Counted from the first letter of the stretch, positions 8,702 through 17,065 are shown. The stretch: 64,000 bases of DNA from Flavobacterium gelidicaeli (GCF_013294005.1 NZ_JABSNK010000001.1:310001-374000), one strand, 5' to 3'. The notes: generated by a model from the sequence alone, not told the origin. Program-made: numbers and translations.

Positions 8702-9954
8702 TATTTTGTTTCTAATTGTTTTTCTATTGCGACTTGTGTGCTTAAAATAGCTTGTAATTTATCTAACTTATCCAGTTGCGCCATATTCAACGCTTCCCAA
8801 GAATCTAAGGCTACAAATAATTCTCCTGTATTATTTTGCCAAGCTAAAATTGCAGTATCATAGTTTCTTTTTAAAGCGGGAATGATGCTTTTATCACTAA
8901 TATCATATTGTTTGTGCAAGTTGATCAATGCCCTTTGCAAGCCCGAAAGCATTCCGGTTGCTTCATTTAAAATCATTTGCTTTTGCCATTCTAAACTTTC
9001 GTTTTTTATCTGGATGCTATTGATGGTTGCTTTATTAGATTTGGTAGACCAAGGCATCGGAATAGAAACCATCCCCATCAAAGAAAATTGTTGTGGCCTA
9101 TCACCAAAAGCAAACATATGATCGTATTTCACACCAAATTCAGGTTTCATTTTCGACTTTTCGATCGCGATTTTTAGTCCGTTTAACTCCTTTGTTTTTT
9201 CAATAGCTTTTATATCGCTACGGCTCTCAGAAAGTGAGATTGTATCAATCACCACAGCATTAAAATCTTTTAAATCTGCTTCTAAATCAATTTCGAAAAC
9301 AGTGTTTTTATCACTAGCCATCAATGTATTGAGCAGAAACCTTCTTTGAGCAATCTCATTTTGCAACGTAACTATTTCGCTTTGTAAACTGCTGTATTGT
9401 GATTTTGCTTTGTAATAAGTTGCGAGTTTATCACTATTGTATTTATAGCGTATTTCGATACTTTTAATCATGTACTCTAAAAGCAATAAATTCTCGTTGG
9501 CGATTTTTATTTTTTTATCTAAAACTCCCCATTGGTAATAATTGGTTTTAGCCAAAGCATTCAATTCATTAATGGTATAATTTTTATTTTCTACCTCAAC
9601 CGAAGACAACGCATTTGCATAATCCGCATCGGCTTTTAGCTTGGAAGCATTCGGGATCATTTGTGTAATTCCAACCATATAGGCACCCATTCCAGGATTC
9701 ATGCCGTCTGCTTTCCACATACTAGTAGCATAAGGCGTCATGAACAAACCCGTATTAAGCTGTGGAGCAGACCAACTTCTAGCACCTTTTGCGGAGGCAT
9801 CCATACTCTGAATTTCGGCATCATACATTTTCAGTTGTGGATTGTTTGTTTTTATTATTTCCAAAACCTGCTCTAATGACATCGTTTGTGCTTTTGCGAA
9901 AGCAGAAGACAAAATCAAACAACTAATCAGGATATATTTTTTAATGTTTTGCAT
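8701..9954 (-). CDS. cusC: TolC-family outer-membrane channel of the Cu/Ag exporter
   Basis: 417 residues with a signal peptide (cleavage near AFAKAQ, 18-23) and the long alternating helical repeats of outer-membrane efflux proteins, rich in Q, N, L and A heptads. It should form the trimeric duct across the outer membrane for the neighbouring RND pump. It overlaps the C-terminal CusA gene by 14 nt and the first CusB-like gene by 1 nt, indicating translational coupling. It is short for the TolC family (commonly 430-490) but no domain is obviously missing. Confidence 0.9.
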   Translation of the reverse strand: MQNIKKYILISCLILSSAFAKAQTMSLEQVLEIIKTNNPQLKMYDAEIQSMDASAKGARSWSAPQLNTGLFMTPYATSMWKADGMNPGMGAYMVGITQMIPNASKLKADADYANALSSVEVENKNYTINELNALAKTNYYQWGVLDKKIKIANENLLLLEYMIKSIEIRYKYNSDKLATYYKAKSQYSSLQSEIVTLQNEIAQRRFLLNTLMASDKNTVFEIDLEADLKDFNAVVIDTISLSESRSDIKAIEKTKELNGLKIAIEKSKMKPEFGVKYDHMFAFGDRPQQFSLMGMVSIPMPWSTKSNKATINSIQIKNESLEWQKQMILNEATGMLSGLQRALINLHKQYDISDKSIIPALKRNYDTAILAWQNNTGELFVALDSWEALNMAQLDKLDKLQAILSTQVAIEKQLETK

Positions 9955-11878
9955 CGATAAGATCTATTTTGCCTTTTGTTTTTAGCTCGTGTAATTTTGA
10001 CATTTCAAAAACAACTGGCGTTACTAATAATACATAAATAATGGATGTGATCGTACCACCAATTAACGGAACTGTAATAGGAATCATCACATCTGCACCT
10101 GTTCCCGTGGACCATAGAATAGGAATTAATCCAAAAAGAGCAACAAATACAGTCATTAATTTGGGACGCAATCGCTTAGCAGAACCTTCAATAACATATT
10201 CTCTTATAATATCTTCATTGATTGTCTCAGCAGTATTCCCGTGTTTCGCAACCATTTTCATCATGGCTTCATTAAGATAAATAGTCATCAACATTGCTGT
10301 TTCTATCGCCATCCCGAATAAAGCAATAAAACCTACTGCAACGGCAACTGATAAATTTATACCGTAGAAATACACCATAAAAACGCCGCCAATTAATGCA
10401 AACGGAACAGTAATCATGGTTATCATTGCTTCTTTCATCGAATTGTATGTAAAGTATAAAATCAAGAAAATAATACAAATCACAATCGGTAAAATCAAGC
10501 TCAAGGTTTTATTTGCCCGAAGTTGGTTTTCCCATTGTCCACTCCATTCTACATAATAGCCTTTGGGCATTTTGGTCATCATCGCATTCAATTTATCCTG
10601 GGCTTCTTTTACGGTACTTCCTAAATCACGATCCCTAACATTAAATAGCACGCTCCCTCTAAGCATAGCATTTTCGCTATTAATCATAGGAGGACCGTCC
10701 GAAATTTTAATATCTGCCACAGTTTCTAGCGGAATAGGACCAAAATCCATTGTTTGAACCTGCAATTTCTTCAATCCGTTAAGGCTACTTCTATATTCTT
10801 GAGCATAACGTGCATTGACTGAAAAACGTTGTCGTCCTTCAATTGTAGTTGTCAAAGTCATTCCACCAATCGCCGCTTCAACTACAGTATTAATATCGTC
10901 AACACTGAGACCATAACGACCAATCACTTCTCTTTTGGCTGAAATATCAATGTACTTCCCGCCTGTAATAGGTTCTGCAAACAAATCTTTTACGCCTTCT
11001 GTCCCTACTAATGCTCGTTTTATTTTTTGAGACAAAGCATCAATTGTATCCAGATTAGCACCATAAACTTTGATTCCCACATCGGTTCTAATACCAGTCG
11101 AAAGCATATTGATTCGGTTAATGATAGGTTGCGTAAACCCATTGGTCACACCCGGAATTTGAAGTTTATTGTTAATTTCAGTAATAATTTCACTTTTTGT
11201 AATGCCTGCTCGCCATTCATTATGAGGCTTTAGTAGCACAATAGTTTCAATCATACTAATCGGACTATTATCTGTAGCGGTATTTGCTCTTCCGGCTTTT
11301 CCTAAAACATGTGTCACCTCTGGAATTGATTTTATCAATTTATCCTGAACCTGTAATATTCGTTTGATTTCTGAATTAGAAACATCCGGCAAAGTCACTG
11401 GCATAAACAAAATCGAACCTTCATCTAAAGGCGGCATAAACTCTGATCCTAATTGCGTAAACATCAATCCGCCAATTAGCAAGGCAACAATATTGACGGC
11501 TAAAACAGTTTTTCGCCATTTTAAACAAAAAATTAAAATAGGCGTATAAAGCGTTTCTAGTTTTCTATTAATGGGATTTTTAGACTCTGGTCGTAATTTT
11601 CCTTTTAGCAAATAACTAATTAAAACGGGGGTTAACGTAATTGCCAAAAACGCATCCACTATTAGAATAAAAGATTTGGTCCATGCCAAAGGGCTGAACA
11701 ATTTACCCTCCATTCCAGTTAACAAAAAGACAGGCAGAAAAGAGGCAATGACAATTAATGTCGAATAGAAAACTCCTGGGCCAACTAACTTTGAAGAATC
11801 AGAAATAAGCTTCATTCTTTCTTCCGAAGACAAAGGGTCCTGTTCTTTTTTAAATATTTTTTTTAATAAATTTTTCAT
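9941..11878 (-). CDS. cusA: CusA-like RND pump, C-terminal half
   Basis: 645 residues matching CusA from just after transmembrane helix 4 to the end. It starts with a basic segment (KKIFKKEQD) and joins the family pattern at SSEERMKLI...GPGVFYSTLIV. It includes the second porter domain and helices 5-12. The three methionines that carry Cu(I)/Ag(I) in E. coli CusA have apparent equivalents: RINMLSTG (M258), AIGGMT (M340) and GPPMIN (M398). The inner-membrane pump runs on proton motive force. The start codon is 7 nt after the stop of the N-terminal half and in a different frame; a stop in this frame lies 24 nt upstream of the ATG. Either a stable split subunit or the product of a frameshift. 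Confidence 0.85.
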   Translation of the reverse strand: MKNLLKKIFKKEQDPLSSEERMKLISDSSKLVGPGVFYSTLIVIASFLPVFLLTGMEGKLFSPLAWTKSFILIVDAFLAITLTPVLISYLLKGKLRPESKNPINRKLETLYTPILIFCLKWRKTVLAVNIVALLIGGLMFTQLGSEFMPPLDEGSILFMPVTLPDVSNSEIKRILQVQDKLIKSIPEVTHVLGKAGRANTATDNSPISMIETIVLLKPHNEWRAGITKSEIITEINNKLQIPGVTNGFTQPIINRINMLSTGIRTDVGIKVYGANLDTIDALSQKIKRALVGTEGVKDLFAEPITGGKYIDISAKREVIGRYGLSVDDINTVVEAAIGGMTLTTTIEGRQRFSVNARYAQEYRSSLNGLKKLQVQTMDFGPIPLETVADIKISDGPPMINSENAMLRGSVLFNVRDRDLGSTVKEAQDKLNAMMTKMPKGYYVEWSGQWENQLRANKTLSLILPIVICIIFLILYFTYNSMKEAMITMITVPFALIGGVFMVYFYGINLSVAVAVGFIALFGMAIETAMLMTIYLNEAMMKMVAKHGNTAETINEDIIREYVIEGSAKRLRPKLMTVFVALFGLIPILWSTGTGADVMIPITVPLIGGTITSIIYVLLVTPVVFEMSKLHELKTKGKIDLIDAKH

Positions 11879-11885
11879 TGCCCTA

Positions 11886-13166
11886 CTATTGATTATTATC
11901 TAATTCTTCTTGTCTTTCCGAAATACTACGATAGGCATTTTCGACCATTACGATTCCGTCATCGACCACCACGCCAATTGCTAGTGCGATTCCGGTTAGT
12001 GACATAATATTAGACGAGATCCCAAAAGCTTGTAATAAAATAAATCCAATCGCTACTGAAATGGGTAATTGAATCAAAATAATCAAGGCACTACGCCAAT
12101 GAAAAAGGAATAATAAAATCACGACCGAAACGGCAATCATCTCCTCAATTAAAGTTCCTTTGACAGATTCAATTGCTTGTTCTATCAATTCGCTTCTATC
12201 ATAAGAGGTTTTAAAAGTTACTCCATCAGGCAAGCCTTTTTGGACTTCCTTCATTTTCAGTTTGACCGCTTTTATAACTTTATCGGCATTTTCGCCGTAG
12301 CGCATCACTACAATTCCGCCTACAACCTCACCTTCGCCATTAGCGTCAAAAACTCCTAATCGTAAATCACCACCCATTTGCACCGAACCAATATCGCTAA
12401 CTTTCACAGGAACCGAATTGTAATTCTTGATAGCAATGTCTTCGATATCTTTTATGTTTTTTATATAACCCAAACCTCTGACTACATAAGAACGGTCACT
12501 CATTTCAAATTTCCGACCACCAACATCATTATTGCTTGTCTTTACCGCTTTCATGACTTCCATCATACTCACATTATAGTATTGCATTTTAAGTGGATCC
12601 AAAACCAATTGGTATTGCTTTTCGAAACCGCCAAAAGAAGCAACCTCAGCAACGCCTGGAACGGTTTGCAAAGCAAATTTCACGTACCAATCCTGCAACG
12701 CTCTTTGCTCACCTAGATCCATTCCATTGGTTTCCAAATGATACCAAAACACATGCCCTACGCCTGTTCCGTCAGGACCAAGTGTGGGAACTACATTTTG
12801 TGGTAACAATCGTTGTGCATAATTTAATCGTTCCAGCACACGGGTTCTTGCCCAATATGGATCTACATCATCATCAAAAATGATGTAGACAAAACTCATC
12901 CCAAACATAGAAGAAGCACGAATGTTCTTGATTTTTGGGATTCCTTGTAAGTTTGACACCAAAGGATAGGTCACCTGATCCTCAATTACCTGCGGGCTTC
13001 TCCCCATCCATTCTGTAAAAACAATAACTTGATTGTCAGATAAGTCCGGAATGGCATCAATAGGATTTTGTTGCACACTATAAATTCCCCAAGCAAACAA
13101 GCAGCCAGAAACGATCAAGACTATTGCCCGATTTTTTAAGGAAAATGATATTAGTTTTTCGACCAT
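11886..13166 (-). CDS. cusA: CusA-like RND pump, N-terminal half
   Basis: 426 residues covering CusA helix 1, the first periplasmic porter domain and helices 2-4. It has the typical NPIDAIPDLSDNQVIV start, SMFGMSFVYIIFDD, and the helix-4 proton-relay motif VVVDDGIVMVENAYR, then stops at ELDNNQ with two consecutive TAG codons. A normal CusA runs about 1,030-1,060 residues; this half plus the next gene gives 1,071. The break falls in the cytoplasmic loop after helix 4, so no helix or porter domain is cut. It starts 51 nt after the DUF3347 lipoprotein; that gap carries a 7-bp inverted repeat (ATGAAAA-TGT-TTTTCAT, 13180-13196) of unknown meaning. Confidence 0.85.
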   Translation of the reverse strand: MVEKLISFSLKNRAIVLIVSGCLFAWGIYSVQQNPIDAIPDLSDNQVIVFTEWMGRSPQVIEDQVTYPLVSNLQGIPKIKNIRASSMFGMSFVYIIFDDDVDPYWARTRVLERLNYAQRLLPQNVVPTLGPDGTGVGHVFWYHLETNGMDLGEQRALQDWYVKFALQTVPGVAEVASFGGFEKQYQLVLDPLKMQYYNVSMMEVMKAVKTSNNDVGGRKFEMSDRSYVVRGLGYIKNIKDIEDIAIKNYNSVPVKVSDIGSVQMGGDLRLGVFDANGEGEVVGGIVVMRYGENADKVIKAVKLKMKEVQKGLPDGVTFKTSYDRSELIEQAIESVKGTLIEEMIAVSVVILLFLFHWRSALIILIQLPISVAIGFILLQAFGISSNIMSLTGIALAIGVVVDDGIVMVENAYRSISERQEELDNNQ

Positions 13167-13217
13167 AATAGTTTAATTAATGAAAATGTTTTTCATTTTA
13201 AAGGTTGAAACTGTGTA

Positions 13218-13907
13218 TTACAATTCTTTTGTAATTCCACCACAAGTCAACATTTCAGCTCCGTAATATGGATTTTTAATGTCTTTAATTTCACTAATCC
13301 AGTATCCATTTTTCCCTTGATTGTACATTGGGCAATAGTCTTGGTACAGTTTTTTATCTGTAGTAAACATTTTAATAAAGTTATGCATGTCAGCACTTAA
13401 TAAAGCAAATGCATTTCTTTGTGCAGCAATTTTACCAGCATTCTCAGTAATTGTTGCGGTGTGTTGTTTTGCAGCGTCAGCAATGGTGTTATATTGAGTC
13501 AATAAATCAGCTTCAATTTTGTCAGTGGTTGTTTTTTGTAAAGTTATTTCTAAAGCTTTACTTGATTCAGTCGCTAATGTGGCGTCATCGCTAGCTAAAG
13601 CATTTTTTAACTTTAGATAATCATTTAAAATCATATCGATTGAAAATGCCGATTTGCTTTTTGTAACGTCCATTTCTTTCACTTCTTCAATCACTTCTTC
13701 ATGGGCTACAGGAATCGTCAAGGCCATTCCGCATTTAGAACATTCTTCTCCTTTTTTACCGTGTACTTCAGGATGCATTTCACAAGAATATTGTTGGCTG
13801 TCTGCTGTTTCCGTGGTTGCTTTATCTGTTGTTTCTGATTTGTTGTCTTTACAAGATGCTACAGCAAAGACTGCTGATAAAAGACTGATTTTTAAGATGT
13901 TTTTCAT
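13218..13907 (-). CDS. DUF3347 lipoprotein with HMBD, copper island
   Basis: 229 residues. Lipoprotein signal ending AVASC (Cys19), a low-complexity T/E/A linker, an HMBD module (YSCEMHPEV...CSKCGMAL, about 40-64), then a helical DUF3347 domain (about 80-180). The C-terminal part has DYCPMYNQGKNGYW and ends in AEMLTCGG, close to the C-terminus of CusB-type fusions. DUF3347 domains are typical partners of Bacteroidota copper efflux systems and may pass metal to CusB. It is anchored in the periplasm, probably on the outer membrane. The Cys, Met and His residues are seen; metal transfer is inferred. Confidence 0.85.
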   Translation of the reverse strand: MKNILKISLLSAVFAVASCKDNKSETTDKATTETADSQQYSCEMHPEVHGKKGEECSKCGMALTIPVAHEEVIEEVKEMDVTKSKSAFSIDMILNDYLKLKNALASDDATLATESSKALEITLQKTTTDKIEADLLTQYNTIADAAKQHTATITENAGKIAAQRNAFALLSADMHNFIKMFTTDKKLYQDYCPMYNQGKNGYWISEIKDIKNPYYGAEMLTCGGITKEL

Positions 13908-13979
13908 TTTGATTTATTTTTATTGTTTTACTTCTAATTTTGTAATGCTACTGCGGTCTTATTTTTTATCAACAGTATT

Positions 13980-14342
13980 TTATTTTTCCTCTTTGGTCGC
14001 TTCTGCTCTGTCATACTGGCAACAGCCAGGAAGTGCATTGTAGGCAGTTTTTGTAGCTTGGAATTTCTCGCTGTCATAACCTACTGCCGCAATACGTTTT
14101 AAAATTTCTTCCCTAGTCGTTTTTGATGAGTCATAAGTTAGTGTAGCCATTTTAGAGTCCTTGTCCCAATCTACTAAGGCAATGTTCTTTTGCGTTCCTG
14201 CTTTTTCTATTTTAGTTTCGCACATACCGCAGTTTCCGAATATTTTTACGGTTTCGGTTTTCACGTTTTTAATTTGCGCAGTAGCTGCTGTGACTGATAA
14301 CAATAGAGTTATTGCTATCAATCCATTTTTAATTGATTTCAT
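13980..14342 (-). CDS. Periplasmic HMA-domain protein (copper-chaperone-like)
   Basis: 120 residues. Signal peptide of about 22 residues (SVTAATAQ), then one HMA fold with GNCGMC (C38, C41), LVDWDKDSKMATLTYD and a helix ending RIAAVGYDSEKF. The last 20 residues contain a second Cys pair (LPGCCQ). Cytoplasmic HMA chaperones are common; an exported one would bind Cu or other soft metal in the periplasm and may feed the adaptor proteins. It lies 72 nt upstream of the DUF3347 gene. No clear promoter in the 150-nt gap upstream; that gap holds small inverted repeats (TTGACA/TGTCAA at 14463-14484). Confidence 0.85.
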   Translation of the reverse strand: MKSIKNGLIAITLLLSVTAATAQIKNVKTETVKIFGNCGMCETKIEKAGTQKNIALVDWDKDSKMATLTYDSSKTTREEILKRIAAVGYDSEKFQATKTAYNALPGCCQYDRAEATKEEK

Positions 14343-14492
14343 ATAATAAAAAGTTTAGATGTGAATATGCTAGACCAATGAGTAAACAATAGCATAAGAG
14401 CCATGATTACTAATCCATAATAGCCGATAAATAAATGATTTAAAGCAATATTTGCTTTGAATTTGACACACTAATTGATGTCAAAAAAGAAT

Positions 14493-14858
14493 TTAGCCTA
14501 TTTTAGGAATAAGCCAAAGTGAAGAATATCCAGCAGAAGTGAAGGATACTGTTTGATAAAATTTTTGCTTTTCAGTCGAAAATTTGAAATTAGAGTTCTG
14601 CATTTCAAATTGAAAAGCAGATGGAATTGCTGTATTTACTGATGAACTACTGCATAAAGCCTGTCCACATTTTCCATTACAACCTTTGTGCTTGCTACTT
14701 TTAGAATGAGAGTCCTTACTACAACACTCTTTTTTCTTAGTTTTAGAAGACATTTCCATCGTACAAGAACCCCTGTCTGAATTTCCACACGCAAAAGTTG
14801 TATTTGGCATCATAAAGAAGCCAAACAAAACGATTAGTAAAATGTGAAATTTTTTCAT
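14493..14858 (-). CDS. Small secreted Cys/His/Ser-rich protein at head of copper island
   Basis: 121 residues, no family recognised. Signal peptide of about 23 residues (MMPNTTFA), then a segment about 24-72 dense in Cys with several His and Lys (ACGNSDRGSC, KKKECCSKDSHSK, HKGCNGKCGQALC), then a Cys-free C-terminal third ending IPKIG. At least ten Cys in the mature protein suggests soft-metal binding, like a metallothionein-like buffer in the periplasm or outside the cell (inference). It is the first gene after the framed promoter at 14875-14934 and so likely the most strongly controlled gene of the island. Confidence 0.75.
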   Translation of the reverse strand: MKKFHILLIVLFGFFMMPNTTFACGNSDRGSCTMEMSSKTKKKECCSKDSHSKSSKHKGCNGKCGQALCSSSSVNTAIPSAFQFEMQNSNFKFSTEKQKFYQTVSFTSAGYSSLWLIPKIG

Positions 14859-14874
14859 TTTCTTGTAATTAGAA

Positions 14875-14908
14875 CAAAATTAGTAAAACTATATTAATTA
14901 TGGTCAAA
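14875..14908 (-). promoter_or_regulatory. Promoter at the head of the copper island
   Basis: On the minus strand TTTG (14905-14908) and TAATTTTG (14875-14882) are 22 nt apart, about 16 nt before the start codon at 14858. The leader would be only about ten nucleotides. The -7 element overlaps the last three bases of one arm of the flanking inverted repeat and the -33 element lies in its loop. Confidence 0.65.
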
Positions 14909-14934
14909 ATTTAATGTTAATATAGTTTTACTAA
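14880..14934. repeat. Perfect 18-bp inverted repeat, candidate operator
   Basis: Arms TTAGTAAAACTATATTAA (14880-14897) and its exact complement (14917-14934) enclose a 19-nt spacer that holds the -33 element. The arms are AT-rich with no T-run, so a transcription terminator for the upstream holin-like gene is unlikely; a repressor or activator site is the better reading. The binding protein is unknown; AraC proteins usually prefer direct repeats. Confidence 0.7.
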
Positions 14935-14954
14935 TCAATAGTGTAGGAGTTGTT

Positions 14955-15299
14955 TTATTTAGTATCCCCAAAAATAGCATACATAAGCGACTGAGAAACA
15001 GATAAAATAATACTAAACAATAAGGCTGTAAAAAAAGTATCTACACCAAAACCGCCTACTATATTATCGCATAAAATAATAATAAGTGCGTTGATCACTA
15101 GCAAAAACAAACCCAATGTTATAAATGTGATTGGTAATGTTAAGATCACTAAAATAGGTTTGATAAATATGTTTAACAATCCTAAAACAACCGCCACAAT
15201 TAAAGCCGTTGTAAAATTTGCGACGTGAACACCCGTCATTAAATTAGAGATAAGCAGCACTAATGCTGAGGTAATTAACATTCTTAAAAGAAGTTTCAT
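14955..15299 (-). CDS. Phage holin family 4-type small membrane protein
   Basis: 114 residues with four hydrophobic helices (about 4-22, 28-48, 54-76, 88-108). The motif GLLNIFIKPILVILTLPITFITLGLF region (split here: GLLNIFIKPI then LTLPITFITLG) matches the 4-TM Phage_holin_4_2/YvlD-like family. These are ordinary chromosomal proteins of unknown function, not evidence of a prophage. It stops just upstream of the copper-island operator and starts 30 nt after the hydrolase gene, so it likely shares that message. Confidence 0.8.
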   Translation of the reverse strand: MKLLLRMLITSALVLLISNLMTGVHVANFTTALIVAVVLGLLNIFIKPILVILTLPITFITLGLFLLVINALIIILCDNIVGGFGVDTFFTALLFSIILSVSQSLMYAIFGDTK

Positions 15300-15329
15300 A
15301 GTTTTAAATTTACGTATTAATACAATTTA

Positions 15330-16094
15330 TTAGTTGTCTAAAAATTCTTTAGCAAATTGATGAAATAATTTAGGATTTTCGGCATGAAGCCAATGTCCTG
15401 CATTTGGAATGGTTTCAAAAACGGCTTTTGGAAAATGTTTTTTTATAGCTTCAAAATCACTGTCCTTAATATAACCTGAATTACCGCCACGAATAAAAAG
15501 TGTTGGTTTATTGTAAATAGCATCAATAGGAAGCGCCACCCCTATTTCGTCTAATTTTTTATTAAAAACTGCTAAATTAAAACGAAAAGCCAATTGTCCA
15601 GGCTCTTGCCAAAACAAACTTTTCATTAAAAACTGTCTGGTGCCAAAATCAGTTATGTATTCTGAAAGTGTATCTTCCACTTCAGATCGGCTGGGTTTTT
15701 TAGCAAAATCTACTGCATTTAATCCCGCAAGAATCGTTTGATGATGCTGCGGATAGAATTTTGGTCCAATATCAGCAACGATTAATTTATGGTTTTTTTC
15801 TGGATAATTACAAGCAAACAGCATAGCGGTTTTGCCTCCCATAGAGTGACCGATGACGTCTACTTGTTCTAAATTATGCCCCACACAATAATCATAAATA
15901 TCTTTGGCCATGATCTCATAATTAAAATCGTCTGATTGCATACTACGACCGTGGTTGCGCATGTCGAGCATGTGTACCTCAAAACCTTCGGTACTGAATT
16001 GTGTTCCGATTGTTTTCCAGTTATCTAGCATTCCTAGGAATCCATGTAGGATTAAAAGCGGTTTTCCTTCTCCTTCTATTTTTGAATAAAGCAT
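15330..16094 (-). CDS. Alpha/beta hydrolase (YbfF-like esterase)
   Basis: 254 residues of a cytoplasmic alpha/beta hydrolase. LHGFLG (16-21) forms the oxyanion turn, MRNHGRS the strand-4 region, IGHSMGG (81-87) the nucleophile elbow with S84, and NAGHWLHAE near the C-terminus supplies the catalytic His. Length and motifs fit the YbfF group of carboxyl esterases; the natural substrate is unknown. The 142-nt gap to pdxJ upstream is filled by a nested palindromic repeat. Confidence 0.85.
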   Translation of the reverse strand: MLYSKIEGEGKPLLILHGFLGMLDNWKTIGTQFSTEGFEVHMLDMRNHGRSMQSDDFNYEIMAKDIYDYCVGHNLEQVDVIGHSMGGKTAMLFACNYPEKNHKLIVADIGPKFYPQHHQTILAGLNAVDFAKKPSRSEVEDTLSEYITDFGTRQFLMKSLFWQEPGQLAFRFNLAVFNKKLDEIGVALPIDAIYNKPTLFIRGGNSGYIKDSDFEAIKKHFPKAVFETIPNAGHWLHAENPKLFHQFAKEFLDN

Positions 16095-16113
16095 ATTTTA
16101 TCGTTTAACGAGC

Positions 16114-16226
16114 GCGTGAGGGATAGCAGCGAAAATCCTTATCTAGTATGGAGCGATAGCTAAATACTAGATAAGATTGTAGCGCATAGCCCGACCCTTC
16201 CCGATAGCTATCGGGAAGGGTCACGC
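16114..16226. repeat. Nested palindromic intergenic repeat
   Basis: Bracketed by GCGTGA (16114-16119) and TCACGC (16221-16226). Inside are two perfect hairpins: a 12-bp stem (16138-16149 with 16164-16175) and a 30-nt palindrome at 16193-16222 centred on GATAGCTATC. GATAGC-like words recur several times (GGATAGCAG, GCGATAGC, GCATAGCC). This form resembles dispersed REP/MITE-like elements I recall from Flavobacterium chromosomes. No T-run, so not a classic terminator. Confidence 0.75.
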
Positions 16227-16236
16227 CCCAATTATT

Positions 16237-16950
16237 TTATTTTAATTTTTGTAAATACATATTTACTACGTTTTCGAGACCTAAATATAGTGATTCTGCA
16301 ATTAACGCATGTCCTATAGAAACCTCTAATAATCCTGGAATATTTTGTTTAAAAAAATGAATATTATCCAAACTTAAATCGTGACCAGCATTGATTCCTA
16401 AGCCTAATTCGTTAGCTAAAAGAGCTGCTTTCACATAAGGATCTATTCCTTTATTATTTCCTAATCCATACTCATGTGCAAAAGCTTCAGTGTACAATTC
16501 TATTCGGTCTGTACCTGTCTGCTTTGCACCTTCTATCATATCGAGTTGCGGATCAACAAAAATCGAGGTACGAATACCATTGCGTTGAAATTCTTGAATC
16601 ATCTCCGTAAGATAAGCTTGATTTTTTACCGTATCCCAACCTGCAGAAGAAGTGATTGCTACTATCGCATCTGGCACTAAAGTCACCTGCTCGGGTTTAC
16701 ACTCTAAAACCAAATCGATGAAATTATGTTGTGGATTTCCCTCAATATTGAATTCAGTGTAGACAATAGGCTTTAAGTCGCGTGCGTCTTGATAGCGAAT
16801 GTGACGTTCATCTGGACGTGGGTGTATAGTGATTCCTTGAGCTCCAAATTTTTGAATATCGGTGGCTACTTTTAATAAGTCGGGAACATTGCCTCCACGA
16901 GCATTACGTAATGTAGCTATTTTATTGATGTTTACACTTAACTTTGTCAT
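16237..16950 (-). CDS. pdxJ: Pyridoxine 5'-phosphate synthase PdxJ
   Basis: 237 residues, the usual PdxJ length. It starts [20 protein letters not shown], with the phosphate-binding N-terminal strand, then [16 protein letters not shown] (active-site His and Arg), EGNP, VTLVPD, and [11 protein letters not shown] near the C-terminus. It condenses 1-deoxyxylulose 5-phosphate with 3-amino-2-oxopropyl phosphate to make pyridoxine 5'-phosphate in DXP-dependent vitamin B6 synthesis; cytoplasmic homo-octamer. It is divergent from the CBS-domain gene and has a TAnnTTTG element about 40 nt upstream. Confidence 0.95.
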   Translation of the reverse strand: MTKLSVNINKIATLRNARGGNVPDLLKVATDIQKFGAQGITIHPRPDERHIRYQDARDLKPIVYTEFNIEGNPQHNFIDLVLECKPEQVTLVPDAIVAITSSAGWDTVKNQAYLTEMIQEFQRNGIRTSIFVDPQLDMIEGAKQTGTDRIELYTEAFAHEYGLGNNKGIDPYVKAALLANELGLGINAGHDLSLDNIHFFKQNIPGLLEVSIGHALIAESLYLGLENVVNMYLQKLK

Positions 16951-16989
16951 TGGAATACTTTTTGATTATAACTCTATGTTTAATGAGCA

Positions 16990-16997
16990 CAAAAATA
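16990..16997 (-). promoter_or_regulatory. -7 element for pdxJ
   Basis: TATTTTTG on the minus strand, about 40 nt before the pdxJ start codon; no clear -33 TTTG at the right distance. Confidence 0.5.
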
Positions 16998-17065
16998 CAA
17001 AGTAAAAGGTAGGAGATTTTGCCTTTTTTTGATTATTTTGCATAAAAATTGAGGATTTACAAAAG

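Noticed and set aside
12378-12883. Two overlapping plus-strand ORFs of 96-112 codons
   Set aside because: Antisense to the N-terminal CusA gene; no start context, domain or promoter, and their His/Phe-rich composition is what reversed RND sequence gives.
14880-14934. Inverted repeat as an intrinsic terminator for the holin-like gene
   Set aside because: AT-rich stem, 19-nt loop and no T-run; a promoter matching the consensus lies within it.
14955-15299. Prophage from a holin-like gene
   Set aside because: The 4-TM holin family 4 is widespread on chromosomes; no capsid, integrase, terminase or att repeats nearby.
16193-16222. 30-nt palindrome as pdxJ terminator
   Set aside because: No T-run on either strand and it belongs to a larger nested repeat.
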